Source: Lachnospiraceae bacterium UBA4364 | GTDB taxonomy: Bacteria; Bacillota; Clostridia; Lachnospirales; Lachnospiraceae | Assembly (NCBI GenBank): GCA_002393955.1 | Contig: DGSK01000057.1 | Coordinates: 15,398 to 79,397 of the forward strand | DNA length: 64,000 nucleotides | Direction: 5' to 3' | Shown: positions 1 to 8,073 of the stretch, piece by piece | How the letters are laid out: the number at the start of each line of letters is the position of its first letter | Position numbering within the stretch: the stretch's first letter is position 1 | Notes under the pieces: model-generated | Told to the model about the DNA's origin: nothing | What the model saw: the letters and a program-made list of their open reading frames with translations, nothing else | Databases searched by the model: none | Made by a program: the position numbers and the translations under genes

Positions 1-1916
1 CTGCAGTAGATTTCCATAAACTCATGACCGGTTATGGTTTCCTTTTCGATCAGGTACTCAGCTATCTTATCAAGGATTTCACGGTTTTCCTTAAGAAGGC
101 GCTTAGCCTCTTTGTAGCTTTCCTTGATAAGCTTCATCACTTCCTCGTCAACCATGGCGGCAGTCTCATCCGCACAGTTAAGGGTAGTGGAACGGTCGAG
201 ATAAGGGTTGTCTACGCTTTCAATCTGCATCATACCGAACTTCTTGCTCATACCGAACCTTGTGATCATGGCTCTTGCTATTCGTGTGGCTTTTTCTATA
301 TCATTAGCCGCGCCGGTAGTTACCGTATCAAATACGATATCCTCCGCCGCGCGTCCGCCCAGAATGCTTACAAGCTCTGCACGCAGCTCCTTCTCAGTCT
401 GCATGAATTTCTCTTCTTCAGGGTAGCTAAGCACATAACCAAGAGTTCCCATTGTTCTGGGAATGATCGTGATCTTCTGCACCGGCTCGGTATTCTTCTG
501 CAGCGCGGAGATAAGCGCATGTCCTGTCTCGTGATAGGATACGATCTGTCTTTCCTTCTTGGAAAGTATGCGGTCCTTCTTCTCCTTACCCATGCTTACC
601 AGTTCAACCGCATCCAGCATATCCTTCTGGCTTACATATTCGCGTCCCCGCTTTACCGCAAGGATAGCGGCTTCGTTTATCATATTTGCAAGATCGGCAC
701 CTACCGCTCCCACAGTCGCAAGTGCTATCTCATCAAGATCCACTGTCTGGTCAAGCAGCACATCCTTAGCATGAACCTTGAGTATCTCCACACGTCCCTT
801 AAGATCCGGCTCCTCAACTATGATACGGCGGTCAAAACGACCGGGACGGAGCAGAGCTTTATCAAGCACCTCAGGTCTGTTGGTAGCTGCCAACAGTATG
901 ATGCCCTTCTTGGCATCAAAGCCGTCCATCTCAGAAAGAAGCTGGTTGAGAGTCTGCTCACGTTCATCATTTCCGCCAAACTTAGAATCACGGCTGCGTC
1001 CGATGGCATCTATCTCATCTATAAATATGATACAAGGTGCATTTTTCTCCGCTTCCTTGAAAAGGTCACGGACACGGGAAGCACCCACACCGACATAAAG
1101 CTCAACGAAATCTGATCCTGCCAGTGAGAAAAAGGGAACCCCCGCCTCACCGGCTACTGCCTTTGCAAGCAGCGTCTTACCAGTTCCGGGAGGTCCCACT
1201 AACAGTCCCCCCTTAGGGATCTTTGCACCAATCTTGGAATACTTGTCCGGGTTGTGCAGGAAATCAACGATCTCTACAAGGGATTCCTTAGCTTCATCCT
1301 CTCCGGCCACATCCTTGAAAGTGATGCCGGTTTCTTTCCCTTCATACATCTTAGCATTGCTGCGGCCTACGCCAAAACCAAAGCCCCCGGAACGCCCGAT
1401 CCTGTTGAATATAAAGCCCAGTGCTACCCAGAGTATAACAAGAGGAAGCACATAGGTAAGCAGTATATTGATTATCAGATTACTGCCACTCTCTACCTTG
1501 CTGCTGACCTCCACACCTGAATCCAGCATACGCCCCGTCAGAGTAGTGGAATCCTCAGCCAGTCCGGTGAAATAGGTCTGTCCAATATCGAATTTGCTGT
1601 CACCTTTTGCCTTCTCAGTTATGATGACACGGTCAGCTTCGATGGAAATGCTCTCAACCTTATTCTCAGAAACCATGGTAAGGAACTGATCATAAGTAAT
1701 CTCCTCGCTCTTGGATGAAGACCTGCTCACAAAGTAGCTGATAACAAGAAGCGCAATAAAAGTCACAATGACAAATATCATTATGTTGGGACCGCGCCTC
1801 TGCTCTTTATCGTCGCCACCGTTATCATTATTATTCTTTTTGCCGCCGCCGTTCCCGCCAAAACCTCCGCCGGAATTGTCCTGCATGCGGTTGCCCTTGT
1901 TGGCATCTTCTTTCAT
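1..1916 (-). CDS. ftsH: ATP-dependent zinc metalloprotease FtsH (3' end cut by window edge)
   Basis: FtsH is the membrane-anchored AAA+ protease that degrades misfolded and regulatory proteins. The translation shows a Gly/Asn-rich N-terminus, a first membrane segment near residues 45-64, an extracytoplasmic stretch, a second membrane segment near 140-165, Walker A GPPGTGKT (about residue 242), Walker B IIFIDEIDAIG (about 297), the SRH region NRPEVLDKALLRPGRFDRR, and the zinc site HETGH (near base 525). Only the last residues are missing at base 1. The ATG at 1916 follows AAGGAAG at 9 nt spacing, so I chose it. An in-frame ATG at 1973 would add 19 residues but its GAGGGA lies about 16 nt upstream. 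It is a single-gene unit behind the promoter at 2035-2064. Confidence 0.95.
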   Translation of the reverse strand, partial: MKEDANKGNRMQDNSGGGFGGNGGGKKNNNDNGGDDKEQRRGPNIMIFVIVTFIALLVISYFVSRSSSKSEEITYDQFLTMVSENKVESISIEADRVIITEKAKGDSKFDIGQTYFTGLAEDSTTLTGRMLDSGVEVSSKVESGSNLIINILLTYVLPLVILWVALGFIFNRIGRSGGFGFGVGRSNAKMYEGKETGITFKDVAGEDEAKESLVEIVDFLHNPDKYSKIGAKIPKGGLLVGPPGTGKTLLAKAVAGEAGVPFFSLAGSDFVELYVGVGASRVRDLFKEAEKNAPCIIFIDEIDAIGRSRDSKFGGNDEREQTLNQLLSEMDGFDAKKGIILLAATNRPEVLDKALLRPGRFDRRIIVEEPDLKGRVEILKVHAKDVLLDQTVDLDEIALATVGAVGADLANMINEAAILAVKRGREYVSQKDMLDAVELVSMGKEKKDRILSKKERQIVSYHETGHALISALQKNTEPVQKITIIPRTMGTLGYVLSYPEEEKFMQTEKELRAELVSILGGRAAEDIVFDTVTTGAANDIEKATRIARAMITRFGMSKKFGMMQIESVDNPYLDRSTTLNCADETAAMVDEEVMKLIKESYKEAKRLLKENREILDKIAEYLIEKETITGHEFMEIYC

Positions 1917-2034
1917 TACGGATTTCTTCCTTATTAAATTGTTAAAAAAATCAAAAATATTAGAAAAGTTCATTCTGCTTTCTAAGCCGTCCCTCATATA
2001 AAATATAATACGTGCATAATAATCATATCATAGT

Positions 2035-2064
2035 ATTATATGATTTTTAGCTCCTGTTTTTCAA
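2035..2064 (-). promoter_or_regulatory. sigma-A type promoter of ftsH
   Basis: Read on the minus strand: TTGAAA, 18 bp, TATAAT. The predicted start is near 2028, giving a leader of roughly 55 or 110 nt depending on which ftsH start is used. No CtsR- or HrcA-type operator is evident beside it. Confidence 0.6.
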
Positions 2065-2152
2065 CTGTTTCACAAAATCTTCATAAATTATCGTAAAGAT
2101 TTATATTGCCCAATGAGGCAGCCTGATAATTTAAACAATTAGCATAATCCTA

Positions 2153-2190
2153 TAATAAAAAAAGACTTCACCTTTTAAAGTGAAGCCCTT
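2153..2190 (-). terminator. Rho-independent terminator after the small membrane protein operon
   Basis: On the minus strand an 8-bp stem (GGCTTCAC / GTGAAGTC with one G-U pair) and a short A/T loop are followed directly by TTTTTTTATT. It lies 6 nt beyond the stop of the 2196-2507 gene and separates that operon from ftsH. Confidence 0.8.
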
Positions 2191-2195
2191 TTTCA

Positions 2196-2507
2196 TTATG
2201 CATTCTTCTTCAATGCCTTTCGCACCGATCCCTTTGGATCAGCTATAAGCAGACGAACCAGCCAGATAACAAGCCCCAGAGCAACAACAGACAGGCCAAG
2301 GAAGCTGTCGTTGATGATATCTTCAAGTGCAGGAGTAAAATACTCTGCCTGCAGTTCAACATATTCGAAGATAGCATCTACGAGCCACATGATTGAAGCT
2401 CCCCAATACAGGAAACAGAGCGTTCCCAGTCTCATAGAATCATCTTTACGGTTATACCATAATATCGTAGCTGTAACAGCAGCAAAAACAGTGATTAGTA
2501 ACGTCAT
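2196..2507 (-). CDS. small membrane protein, unknown function
   Basis: This 103-residue protein is not recognised. It has three likely membrane segments (residues about 2-17, 26-47 and 70-88) and a short basic C-terminal tail ending in Lys-Lys-Asn-Ala. The ATG at 2507 is chosen because AGGAGGG sits 5 nt upstream; a longer in-frame start at 2573 has no such site and would run into the upstream gene. It lies 13 bp after the stop of the 2521-2916 gene and is cotranscribed with it. Size and topology suggest that the two proteins may form a complex, but that is inference. Confidence 0.75.
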   Translation of the reverse strand: MTLLITVFAAVTATILWYNRKDDSMRLGTLCFLYWGASIMWLVDAIFEYVELQAEYFTPALEDIINDSFLGLSVVALGLVIWLVRLLIADPKGSVRKALKKNA

Positions 2508-2520
2508 GGTCTCCCTCCTC

Positions 2521-2916
2521 TTAAGCCTTGGTATTTTTCTGCATTTTTCCACCGGTCCGTTTCGCGATCGCATCTGCGGTCAGACACATACCAACCCATA
2601 CAAGCGTGATCAAAACGGCCATTGCGACACCAACGGTAGCCATTTCGTGAAGCATTTCCGAAGTATCACCGGGATCATTCATTGCAGTAAGGAACGGGAA
2701 CCAGGGCACAACCTCACCATGCCACACATGCTCAAATGCAAGCAGGACGGATCCGCCCCAAAGCATATTTGAGAGCCATTTGAGTTTAGACCTTATGGGC
2801 ACCTTGAATGCGGCATCATCTGCTGCTTCACTATCCTTTGCAGCCTTTGTGCCCACCCCTTTTTCAATTGCCGTAACTACGACAGCCTCTGTTGCTGATA
2901 CCAAAAAACAAGCCAT
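2521..2916 (-). CDS. small membrane protein, unknown function
   Basis: This 131-residue protein is not recognised. Hydrophobic stretches lie at about residues 2-18, 50-66 and 92-112. Between the last two is a His/Trp-rich loop (FEHVWHGEVVPWFPF) of the kind that could bind metal or haem. The ATG at 2916 follows GGAGGAACTGAA. The gene is first in a two-gene operon that ends at the terminator at 2153-2190, with its own promoter at 2958-2986. No function is assigned. Confidence 0.75.
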   Translation of the reverse strand: MACFLVSATEAVVVTAIEKGVGTKAAKDSEAADDAAFKVPIRSKLKWLSNMLWGGSVLLAFEHVWHGEVVPWFPFLTAMNDPGDTSEMLHEMATVGVAMAVLITLVWVGMCLTADAIAKRTGGKMQKNTKA

Positions 2917-2957
2917 TTCAGTTCCTCCTTCGAGCTATTGTTGTTTGTAGCGTTTCC

Positions 2958-2986
2958 ATTATATTAACAGCTTCAATACGCAACAA
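2958..2986 (-). promoter_or_regulatory. promoter of the two small membrane protein genes
   Basis: On the minus strand TTGTTG, 17 bp, TATAAT, about 40 bp before the 2916 start codon. A perfect 12-bp GC palindrome, CCCCCCGGGGGG, lies at 2988-2999, just upstream of the -35 box. It could be a regulator site or the stem of an upstream terminator. Confidence 0.6.
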
Positions 2987-3087
2987 GCCCCCCGGGGGGA
3001 TACAAAATGCTGTTATTATCCAGATAATATTTAATTAATGTCAGCATGAGATTTTCAGAACATTCAGAACAGATATCACACACACCC

Positions 3088-4341
3088 TCACCATCTTTGC
3101 GTAAATCGGCCTCCTTGCCCCGGACCTATTTCAAGATCTTTGCACATTGGCTGCAGGGCACCTGTTCTTTCATCGACAGGAGAATATTCCGGCTGCTTTC
3201 CTTCCAGCAGATCTTTTGCCACACGCAGGAATTGTGTAGCGGCATTTTCCGCATTCCAGTATTTCACCATAGTCTCGTATGCACGTTTCCCCTGTTCACG
3301 GCAATCCTTACGGTCAAGAGCCATCCATATCACCATGCCGCAAAAATGATCAAGCGTATCGGTACAGACCATTCCGTTCAATCCGTGCTGCACCATGTAA
3401 GGCACCGCTCCTATCAATGGTCTTGCCACCACAAGACATCCGCTGTTCATAGCTTCATTTAGTACAGCGCCCCAGCCCTCTTTTTCATCACTTGTGAATA
3501 TAAAGATATCGGCTTTTTCCATTTCTGCACGTATCTCTTCCGGTTTAAGGAAACCGGTAAACCTTACTACTTCCTCCAGGCCTTTTTCTTTCACTTCAGC
3601 CCTCAGTGCACCTTCCATCTCGCCGCCACCGGCCATGGTAATTTTGAAGCCGCCATTATCACGAAGCTTACCTAAAAGCTCCGGTCTGATACCCCTGTCT
3701 CCATTCTTCGCATGCAACAGCTTATCTGCTAAAGCAATGGCATACTCCGGATGTTTCCAGTCTATCATCCTGCCGGCCCAGAGTATGCGCACAGGCTCAC
3801 CGTCATGGCTTTTTTTTGCCATCAGTTCATCAATGTCATAATGCTTTACTTCAGGAAAATAGCCCCAGACAAATTTCTTTTTGGGATATGCGTGTATAAG
3901 CTTGAAATCCGAACCCACATAGGCTCCGGCACAGAGAAGATATACCTGAGACTTACGGTACTGAATATGGTCGTGGTATTTTTTCTTAAGACCCTTAGGT
4001 GAAACGAATTTCCATTGGCCCTCTTTATAAATGCGCTCACTGTATCTGAAAGTAAGCTTTCCAGCCTGAAGGCGGGGTTCGATCTCATCTTCCATCTCGA
4101 CACCGCCCCAGATCACAATATCGCTCTCCAGGATATCTTTCCGTGTGGCATCAATATCATCATGAAAAATCTTCACATACGGATAATCTGTTATATCTAT
4201 TCCCCAGCCCATGTGAACTCTCTCCTCTTCCATAGGCTCGGTCTGGTAAAAGCAAAAATCAACTCCATCCGCTCCGGAAAAAGCTTCGCAAAGCGGCCTT
4301 TGATGGTGATTAAAATAATTTGATACGAATACTACTCTCAC
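3088..4341 (-). CDS. GT4-family glycosyltransferase
   Basis: A 417-residue GT-B fold retaining glycosyltransferase that presumably transfers a sugar from a nucleotide donor during envelope polysaccharide synthesis. The C-terminal half carries the family's donor-site pattern: RILWAGRMIDWKHP, TMAGGGEME, the FTGFLKPEEI turn, and the E-x7-E motif inside DEKEGWGAVLNEAM at about residues 285-298. The start is GTG at 4341; its GTG overlaps the TGA of the preceding lipoprotein gene (GTGA), so translation is probably coupled. Acceptor and sugar cannot be told. No terminator is visible downstream. Confidence 0.85.
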   Translation of the reverse strand: MRVVFVSNYFNHHQRPLCEAFSGADGVDFCFYQTEPMEEERVHMGWGIDITDYPYVKIFHDDIDATRKDILESDIVIWGGVEMEDEIEPRLQAGKLTFRYSERIYKEGQWKFVSPKGLKKKYHDHIQYRKSQVYLLCAGAYVGSDFKLIHAYPKKKFVWGYFPEVKHYDIDELMAKKSHDGEPVRILWAGRMIDWKHPEYAIALADKLLHAKNGDRGIRPELLGKLRDNGGFKITMAGGGEMEGALRAEVKEKGLEEVVRFTGFLKPEEIRAEMEKADIFIFTSDEKEGWGAVLNEAMNSGCLVVARPLIGAVPYMVQHGLNGMVCTDTLDHFCGMVIWMALDRKDCREQGKRAYETMVKYWNAENAATQFLRVAKDLLEGKQPEYSPVDERTGALQPMCKDLEIGPGQGGRFTQRW

Positions 4342-4892
4342 GGCTCACATGTCTCCGGCTCTCCCACGGTCTCCGATTTGGCCGCTCCCCAGGAAGAAAA
4401 TTCAGTATTATAGGTCTGCTCATAGTAAACGGTGCAGTCACCTCCGTAGCAGTCTCCATTGATAGTGCCAGCCTCAAAATCAACCCTATATCTGTCACCT
4501 ATAGCAAAAGAGACCCCGTTTATTTTTTCAGGATCCAGACCATCAATTGAAAAACTCAGTGTCGATTCGTCAGCATCCACTGCGACATCATCACCTTCAT
4601 ATAAAACCGGATCGCCATCCGCAATGATCACACCCACATAATTGTTATTATGCAGTTTTCCATTTTTAAAAAAACCTTGTACTCCATAGGGATACTCTTC
4701 ATCATAAACGTATTTGTCGTCAAAACAGATAAACATTTTCCCGTCATCAATATATACCGACTCCAGACCAAGCAGGTTGTCCGGATTACAGGAAAAGATC
4801 TCATCCCCTTTCACCTCTGCTTTTTTGCCGCAGCCTGTGAAAAACATAAGCAAAGTCATTATCATTACAATTAAATAAGATTTCCTCTTCAT
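4338..4892 (-). CDS. putative lipoprotein, unknown function
   Basis: A 184-residue secreted lipoprotein. The N-terminus MKRKSYLIVM is followed by a hydrophobic core and lipobox MFFTGC, with the lipidated Cys at residue 21. The rest is an acidic, beta-rich domain without recognisable motifs; a Cys-containing stretch (GDCYGGDCTVYYEQTY) lies near residue 155. The ATG at 4892 follows GGAG at 4 nt. A TTG four codons upstream is the alternative start. It overlaps the glycosyltransferase gene by 4 bp, which suggests a joint envelope role. Confidence 0.7.
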   Translation of the reverse strand: MKRKSYLIVMIMTLLMFFTGCGKKAEVKGDEIFSCNPDNLLGLESVYIDDGKMFICFDDKYVYDEEYPYGVQGFFKNGKLHNNNYVGVIIADGDPVLYEGDDVAVDADESTLSFSIDGLDPEKINGVSFAIGDRYRVDFEAGTINGDCYGGDCTVYYEQTYNTEFSSWGAAKSETVGEPETCEP

Positions 4893-5011
4893 TTTTCTCC
4901 ACAATATTTATTCAATAAACTATACCGATTCCAGCTCTGTCGATTTCCGGCTACGACTGCACTCTGCAAAAAATATAGTAAGCACTGCTCCGACCACTAA
5001 ACGTCGGCATT

Positions 5012-5731
5012 TTACGATATATTATTTACAAATCCTACCGAAACATAATTGTCAATGATAGCACGCAGGTCCGTACCCTCCGGTGCATCCCATATCCTCT
5101 TTGAAGAAATACGGTATCCCTTTACTCCGGCCTCCTCAGATTCCTTACTGTATGAATCATCATAAAAACCGTCAGTGAATACAACCGTTCCCGTCTTTAT
5201 ACCTTTGCATTCAGCGAGAGGGCATTCCGGGAAGTTAATGCTCCATACCTGATTCCTGCCCTGAGGATTCTGCATACAGTACTCCATCATTTCCAAGAGA
5301 TACCTGTCACAAACTTCCTTGCAGTCTCCGGCGCCTCTTGAAAATGCTATGGAATGGATTCCGAGATGACGCCCCTCAAAGGCAGCTCCCAAAGTTGCGG
5401 AATACTGAACATCCGATGAGATATTGTAGCCTTTATTTATCCCTGAAAAGACATAATCCGGTGTCTTTGGAAGCAGCTGCTTAACGCCGATATTTACACA
5501 GTCGGCAGGCGTGCCTGAGCAGGCACAGGCTGTTACACCATCTATCTGCATATCATATTCCCACACTTTAACAGGCTCTTTACAGGTGATGCTGTGAGAC
5601 ATGGCACTGCGCTGTCCGTCAGGTGCCACCACATACACATCACCGTATTTCAAAGATGCCTCGGCAAGCTGCTTTATTCCCGGTGCATCGATTCCATCAT
5701 CATTGGTTATAAGGATTAATTTCTTGTCCAT
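5012..5731 (-). CDS. surE: 5'/3'-nucleotidase SurE
   Basis: SurE is a metal-dependent nucleoside monophosphate phosphatase. The signature ILITNDDGIDAPGI at residues 6-19 holds the metal-binding Asp pair; the family's VVAPDGQRSAMSHSIT and SGTPADCVNIG blocks, and the SGINKGYNISSDVQYSATLGAA block, follow in order. The length of 239 residues is usual for Clostridia. It is preceded by a gap of about 20 bp after a possible 54-residue reading frame and follows the EFR1 gene on the same strand. The C-terminus (about residues 190-239) is divergent but complete. Confidence 0.9.
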   Translation of the reverse strand: MDKKLILITNDDGIDAPGIKQLAEASLKYGDVYVVAPDGQRSAMSHSITCKEPVKVWEYDMQIDGVTACACSGTPADCVNIGVKQLLPKTPDYVFSGINKGYNISSDVQYSATLGAAFEGRHLGIHSIAFSRGAGDCKEVCDRYLLEMMEYCMQNPQGRNQVWSINFPECPLAECKGIKTGTVVFTDGFYDDSYSKESEEAGVKGYRISSKRIWDAPEGTDLRAIIDNYVSVGFVNNIS

Positions 5732-5751
5732 ATATATCCCCTCAAAATTGT

Positions 5752-5916
5752 TTATGACAGACAGATATTCAGAACATCCCGAAGCACTTGCACGGCAAAT
5801 CCTCTATGGAGACTTTCCTGAACACCATTTGGTATTCTAACATCTTTTTTATATCCATGCCACCGCCTTACTATGACTGTTATTCGATCCGTCTTGCAAC
5901 GGATTTGTATGATCAT
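5752..5916 (-). CDS. possible small protein translationally coupled to the EFR1 gene
   Basis: A 54-codon frame whose ATG overlaps the stop codon of the EFR1 ferredoxin gene as ATGA and which ends 20 bp before surE. The product would be basic, with no membrane segment or recognised motif. The support is the overlap geometry only; it fills a gap that otherwise holds no gene. It may be a decayed or spurious frame. Confidence 0.28.
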   Translation of the reverse strand: MIIQIRCKTDRITVIVRRWHGYKKDVRIPNGVQESLHRGFAVQVLRDVLNICLS

Positions 5917-6665
5917 ATCTTCGTATGCGGATTCCTGTACTGGCCATGCTTTTTGGTGGCACCACCGCCATACTGAATGGCAAATTTCGGGCAATGATGC
6001 AGACACCCCAGACAAAGGGCACATCTGTCCTTTACCCAGACAGGCTTTCCATCCCGCATCTCAATTGCCTTTACCGGACATCTCTCCGCACAAAGACCAC
6101 AGCCTATGCAGCCATCTTCCAGATGCAGGTTCTTTGTCTTTCTGGCAAAACCGAATGCGATATCACTGAAGAAACGCACAAAGTACGGTAACCGCAGGGA
6201 CATATGATTTCCCTGCTCCTTATTCCGTATCCTCTCTATGACTCTGTCCATCTCAAGCTCAGCCTTTTCATTCTGACCGGCCACCTTTTGTGGATCACTT
6301 AAGTCAAACCAGACTGTCCAGTTGTCCGGCATCTTTACACTGAATGCCGCATTCATCGTTACTCCTTTTGATTTCAGGAGCTTCTTAGCATCCGCGCCGG
6401 TGCATCCGGGGGTAGTGCCGTATGTAGCTATGACGAATACATAGTTATCTCCTTCAGCTTCTATCGTCAATCTGTTTAAAAATTCTCTTATAATAGTAGG
6501 AAGCTCCACAAAGTATGTAGGAGTAATGATCCCAAAATATTCACCCTTTTTAAGCTGTATGCTGTCACCTGATGTCAGGACAGACTCAGCCCTGTCCCCC
6601 AGTGCCTCAGCAACTCTTTCGGCCACATGTTTGCAGTTCCCCGTAGAAGAAAAATATAAGATCAT
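5913..6665 (-). CDS. EFR1-type flavodoxin-ferredoxin fusion protein
   Basis: The N-terminal flavodoxin-like domain starts with YFSSTGNCKHVAE (residues 4-16), the FMN-phosphate loop. The C-terminal part has two 4Fe-4S motifs, CIGCGLCAERCP (about 186-197) and CALCLGCLHHCP (about 215-226), as in bacterial ferredoxins. The 250-residue two-domain layout matches the EFR1 family of small soluble electron carriers common in Clostridia; the physiological partner is unknown. The start ATG overlaps the stop of the 6662-7093 gene by 4 bp (ATGA), so those two genes are coupled. Confidence 0.88.
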   Translation of the reverse strand: MILYFSSTGNCKHVAERVAEALGDRAESVLTSGDSIQLKKGEYFGIITPTYFVELPTIIREFLNRLTIEAEGDNYVFVIATYGTTPGCTGADAKKLLKSKGVTMNAAFSVKMPDNWTVWFDLSDPQKVAGQNEKAELEMDRVIERIRNKEQGNHMSLRLPYFVRFFSDIAFGFARKTKNLHLEDGCIGCGLCAERCPVKAIEMRDGKPVWVKDRCALCLGCLHHCPKFAIQYGGGATKKHGQYRNPHTKI

Positions 6666-7093
6666 ATCCTTGTCACCTTTCCCTTGGTAAGATACCCGCG
6701 CATATCTATGGTACGCAGCCAGCTTGAAAGACGTTCATCCAATTCACCTTCGTCCTCTTCATAATGACTGCTGCTCCAACAATCGGGATTTCCGGTGCAA
6801 TACAGCTCTATGTCTCCCATAAAGGTCCTGGACAGATAATACAGGGCTTTTGCGCTTACAAGCTTTCCGTTCTCATCCCGATAAAGCTCTATCCTGAACA
6901 GTGGATCAAAAAGAGCATCCCCATTATAATCAGCGTATGAACACATTTCTATTATTTCTCTGTCCTCATAGTCCGTGCTGTGATAGATCCTGATTTCCCA
7001 GTCCTCTTCTATAACTATGCTGCTGTTCTCATTTCCTGTATAATCAAGTATCTTCGCTATCTTTTCACCGTTGCTGTTTCTTAATTCTTCCAT
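6662..7093 (-). CDS. hypothetical acidic protein
   Basis: A 143-residue soluble, acidic protein that I do not recognise. Residues about 52-68 (SYADYNGDALFDPLFRIE) resemble the core of small DUF proteins with an NGD..DP pattern, but I cannot name one safely. The ATG at 7093 follows AAGGAGAT at about 8 nt. The gene overlaps the EFR1 start by 4 bp, so it is likely cotranscribed with it. The copy of the palindromic repeat at 7197-7226 lies about 105 bp upstream and may carry its promoter. Confidence 0.65.
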   Translation of the reverse strand: MEELRNSNGEKIAKILDYTGNENSSIVIEEDWEIRIYHSTDYEDREIIEMCSYADYNGDALFDPLFRIELYRDENGKLVSAKALYYLSRTFMGDIELYCTGNPDCWSSSHYEEDEGELDERLSSWLRTIDMRGYLTKGKVTRI

Positions 7094-7196
7094 TTGTGCG
7101 ATCTCCTTCCTGATCCCGGATCATGACCGGTCTTTATGTCCTTAATATAATGGTTCTTAAATACTTTTGCGACTGTTATCTCAGTATAGCATTTTG

Positions 7197-7226
7197 AAAA
7201 TCTGTATGCGACATTATAGTGTCAGG
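7197..7226. repeat. palindromic repeat R1, downstream flank of the nuclease operon
   Basis: AAAATCTGTATGCGAC leads into an imperfect palindrome, GACATTATAGTGTC (7210-7223), then AGG. The same sequence with a 2-bp deletion and a perfect palindrome occurs at 11607-11634 in the same orientation. R1 overlaps the TGA stop of the PD-(D/E)XK gene. Together the copies bracket the 4.4-kb operon. They may be operators for a common regulator, or traces of an insertion. Confidence 0.6.
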
Positions 7227-8073
7227 CCAAAAACAACGGCATTAATATTTTTTCCTTTAACCAGTCAATGTATAACATTTCCCCGGCATTATCCCTCTTA
7301 CTGCCTGAGCTGATCTTATCAAAATAAAAATACTGAACCTGTGCCTCTCGCCCATCCATAAAATCTTCCAGTATTTTGCTTCTGCTCTTACATGGCATCA
7401 TATAGATCAGTTTGATATCTTTTGTCCCCCAGTCTGACGGAATGCTGTTATTAACAATCTGTGCTGCCTGAAATAAAAACTTTTGTGATGATTTAATTTT
7501 TTTATTTTTCATAAGAGTTCTTATAGACTGTTCAGTTACTTCTCTATGCTCTTCCAGCGGATCAGACTTACTAAGGCTGCTGACCCGGTCACTAAAACCT
7601 GTCTTCGAGTTAGTAAGACTTTTAACAATTCTATCCGTCACTGAAACTAAATCGCTATTTTCTTCATCGATAATCCCAAATACGCTTTTAAGCAGCTCAG
7701 TAAATTCGTCTAAAAGTTTTTTTCCATCATATTTTTCCAGCTTTTCCCCATATGCATCCAACTGCTCTTTATCTATACTTCCCATAGATGTCTTAAGTTC
7801 AACAAGGTATATGCTTTTATTATCCATAAGTACATAATCTGCTTTTCTGTTTCTATGATCTATGGTAGCTGTTTTCAAAGGAAATTCCTTTGTAATATAA
7901 ACAGGCTCACCGGAAAATGAAATCTGCTCTTTCAGAAGATCTGCAATAACCGGCGTCATCATCGTATCAAGCACCACCTCAGCTTTTATTCCGGCGGAAT
8001 AATAATCATTCAATACACTGTCGCATATCAGTTCGTCCAGCATAATCGATCCTGTATCATTTTTTCCACTCAT
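7222..8073 (-). CDS. PD-(D/E)XK-type nuclease, third gene of an AAA/MBL operon
   Basis: A 283-residue protein with a restriction-endonuclease-like core near the N-terminus: Glu63 in TKEFPLK, Asp79 in KADYVLMD and Glu92-x-Lys94 in YLVELKTS. This is the E...D...ExK arrangement of PD-(D/E)XK enzymes that cut DNA or RNA. The region after residue 110 is helical and has no motif I know. The start ATG overlaps the stop of the MBL gene as ATGA, so the protein is translationally coupled to the two upstream products. The stop lies inside repeat R1. The fold assignment is inference from motif spacing; the family is not identified. Confidence 0.7.
   Translation of the reverse strand: MSGKNDTGSIMLDELICDSVLNDYYSAGIKAEVVLDTMMTPVIADLLKEQISFSGEPVYITKEFPLKTATIDHRNRKADYVLMDNKSIYLVELKTSMGSIDKEQLDAYGEKLEKYDGKKLLDEFTELLKSVFGIIDEENSDLVSVTDRIVKSLTNSKTGFSDRVSSLSKSDPLEEHREVTEQSIRTLMKNKKIKSSQKFLFQAAQIVNNSIPSDWGTKDIKLIYMMPCKSRSKILEDFMDGREAQVQYFYFDKISSGSKRDNAGEMLYIDWLKEKILMPLFLA

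Noticed and set aside
24..1115. A 363-codon open frame on the plus strand at the start of the window.
   Set aside because: It is antisense to ftsH, whose frame has all catalytic motifs; the plus-strand translation is Ser/His/Leu-rich with no family features.
3040..3087. Possible terminator after the GT4 gene (two TTCAGAACA copies).
   Set aside because: These are direct repeats, not an inverted repeat, and no T-run follows.
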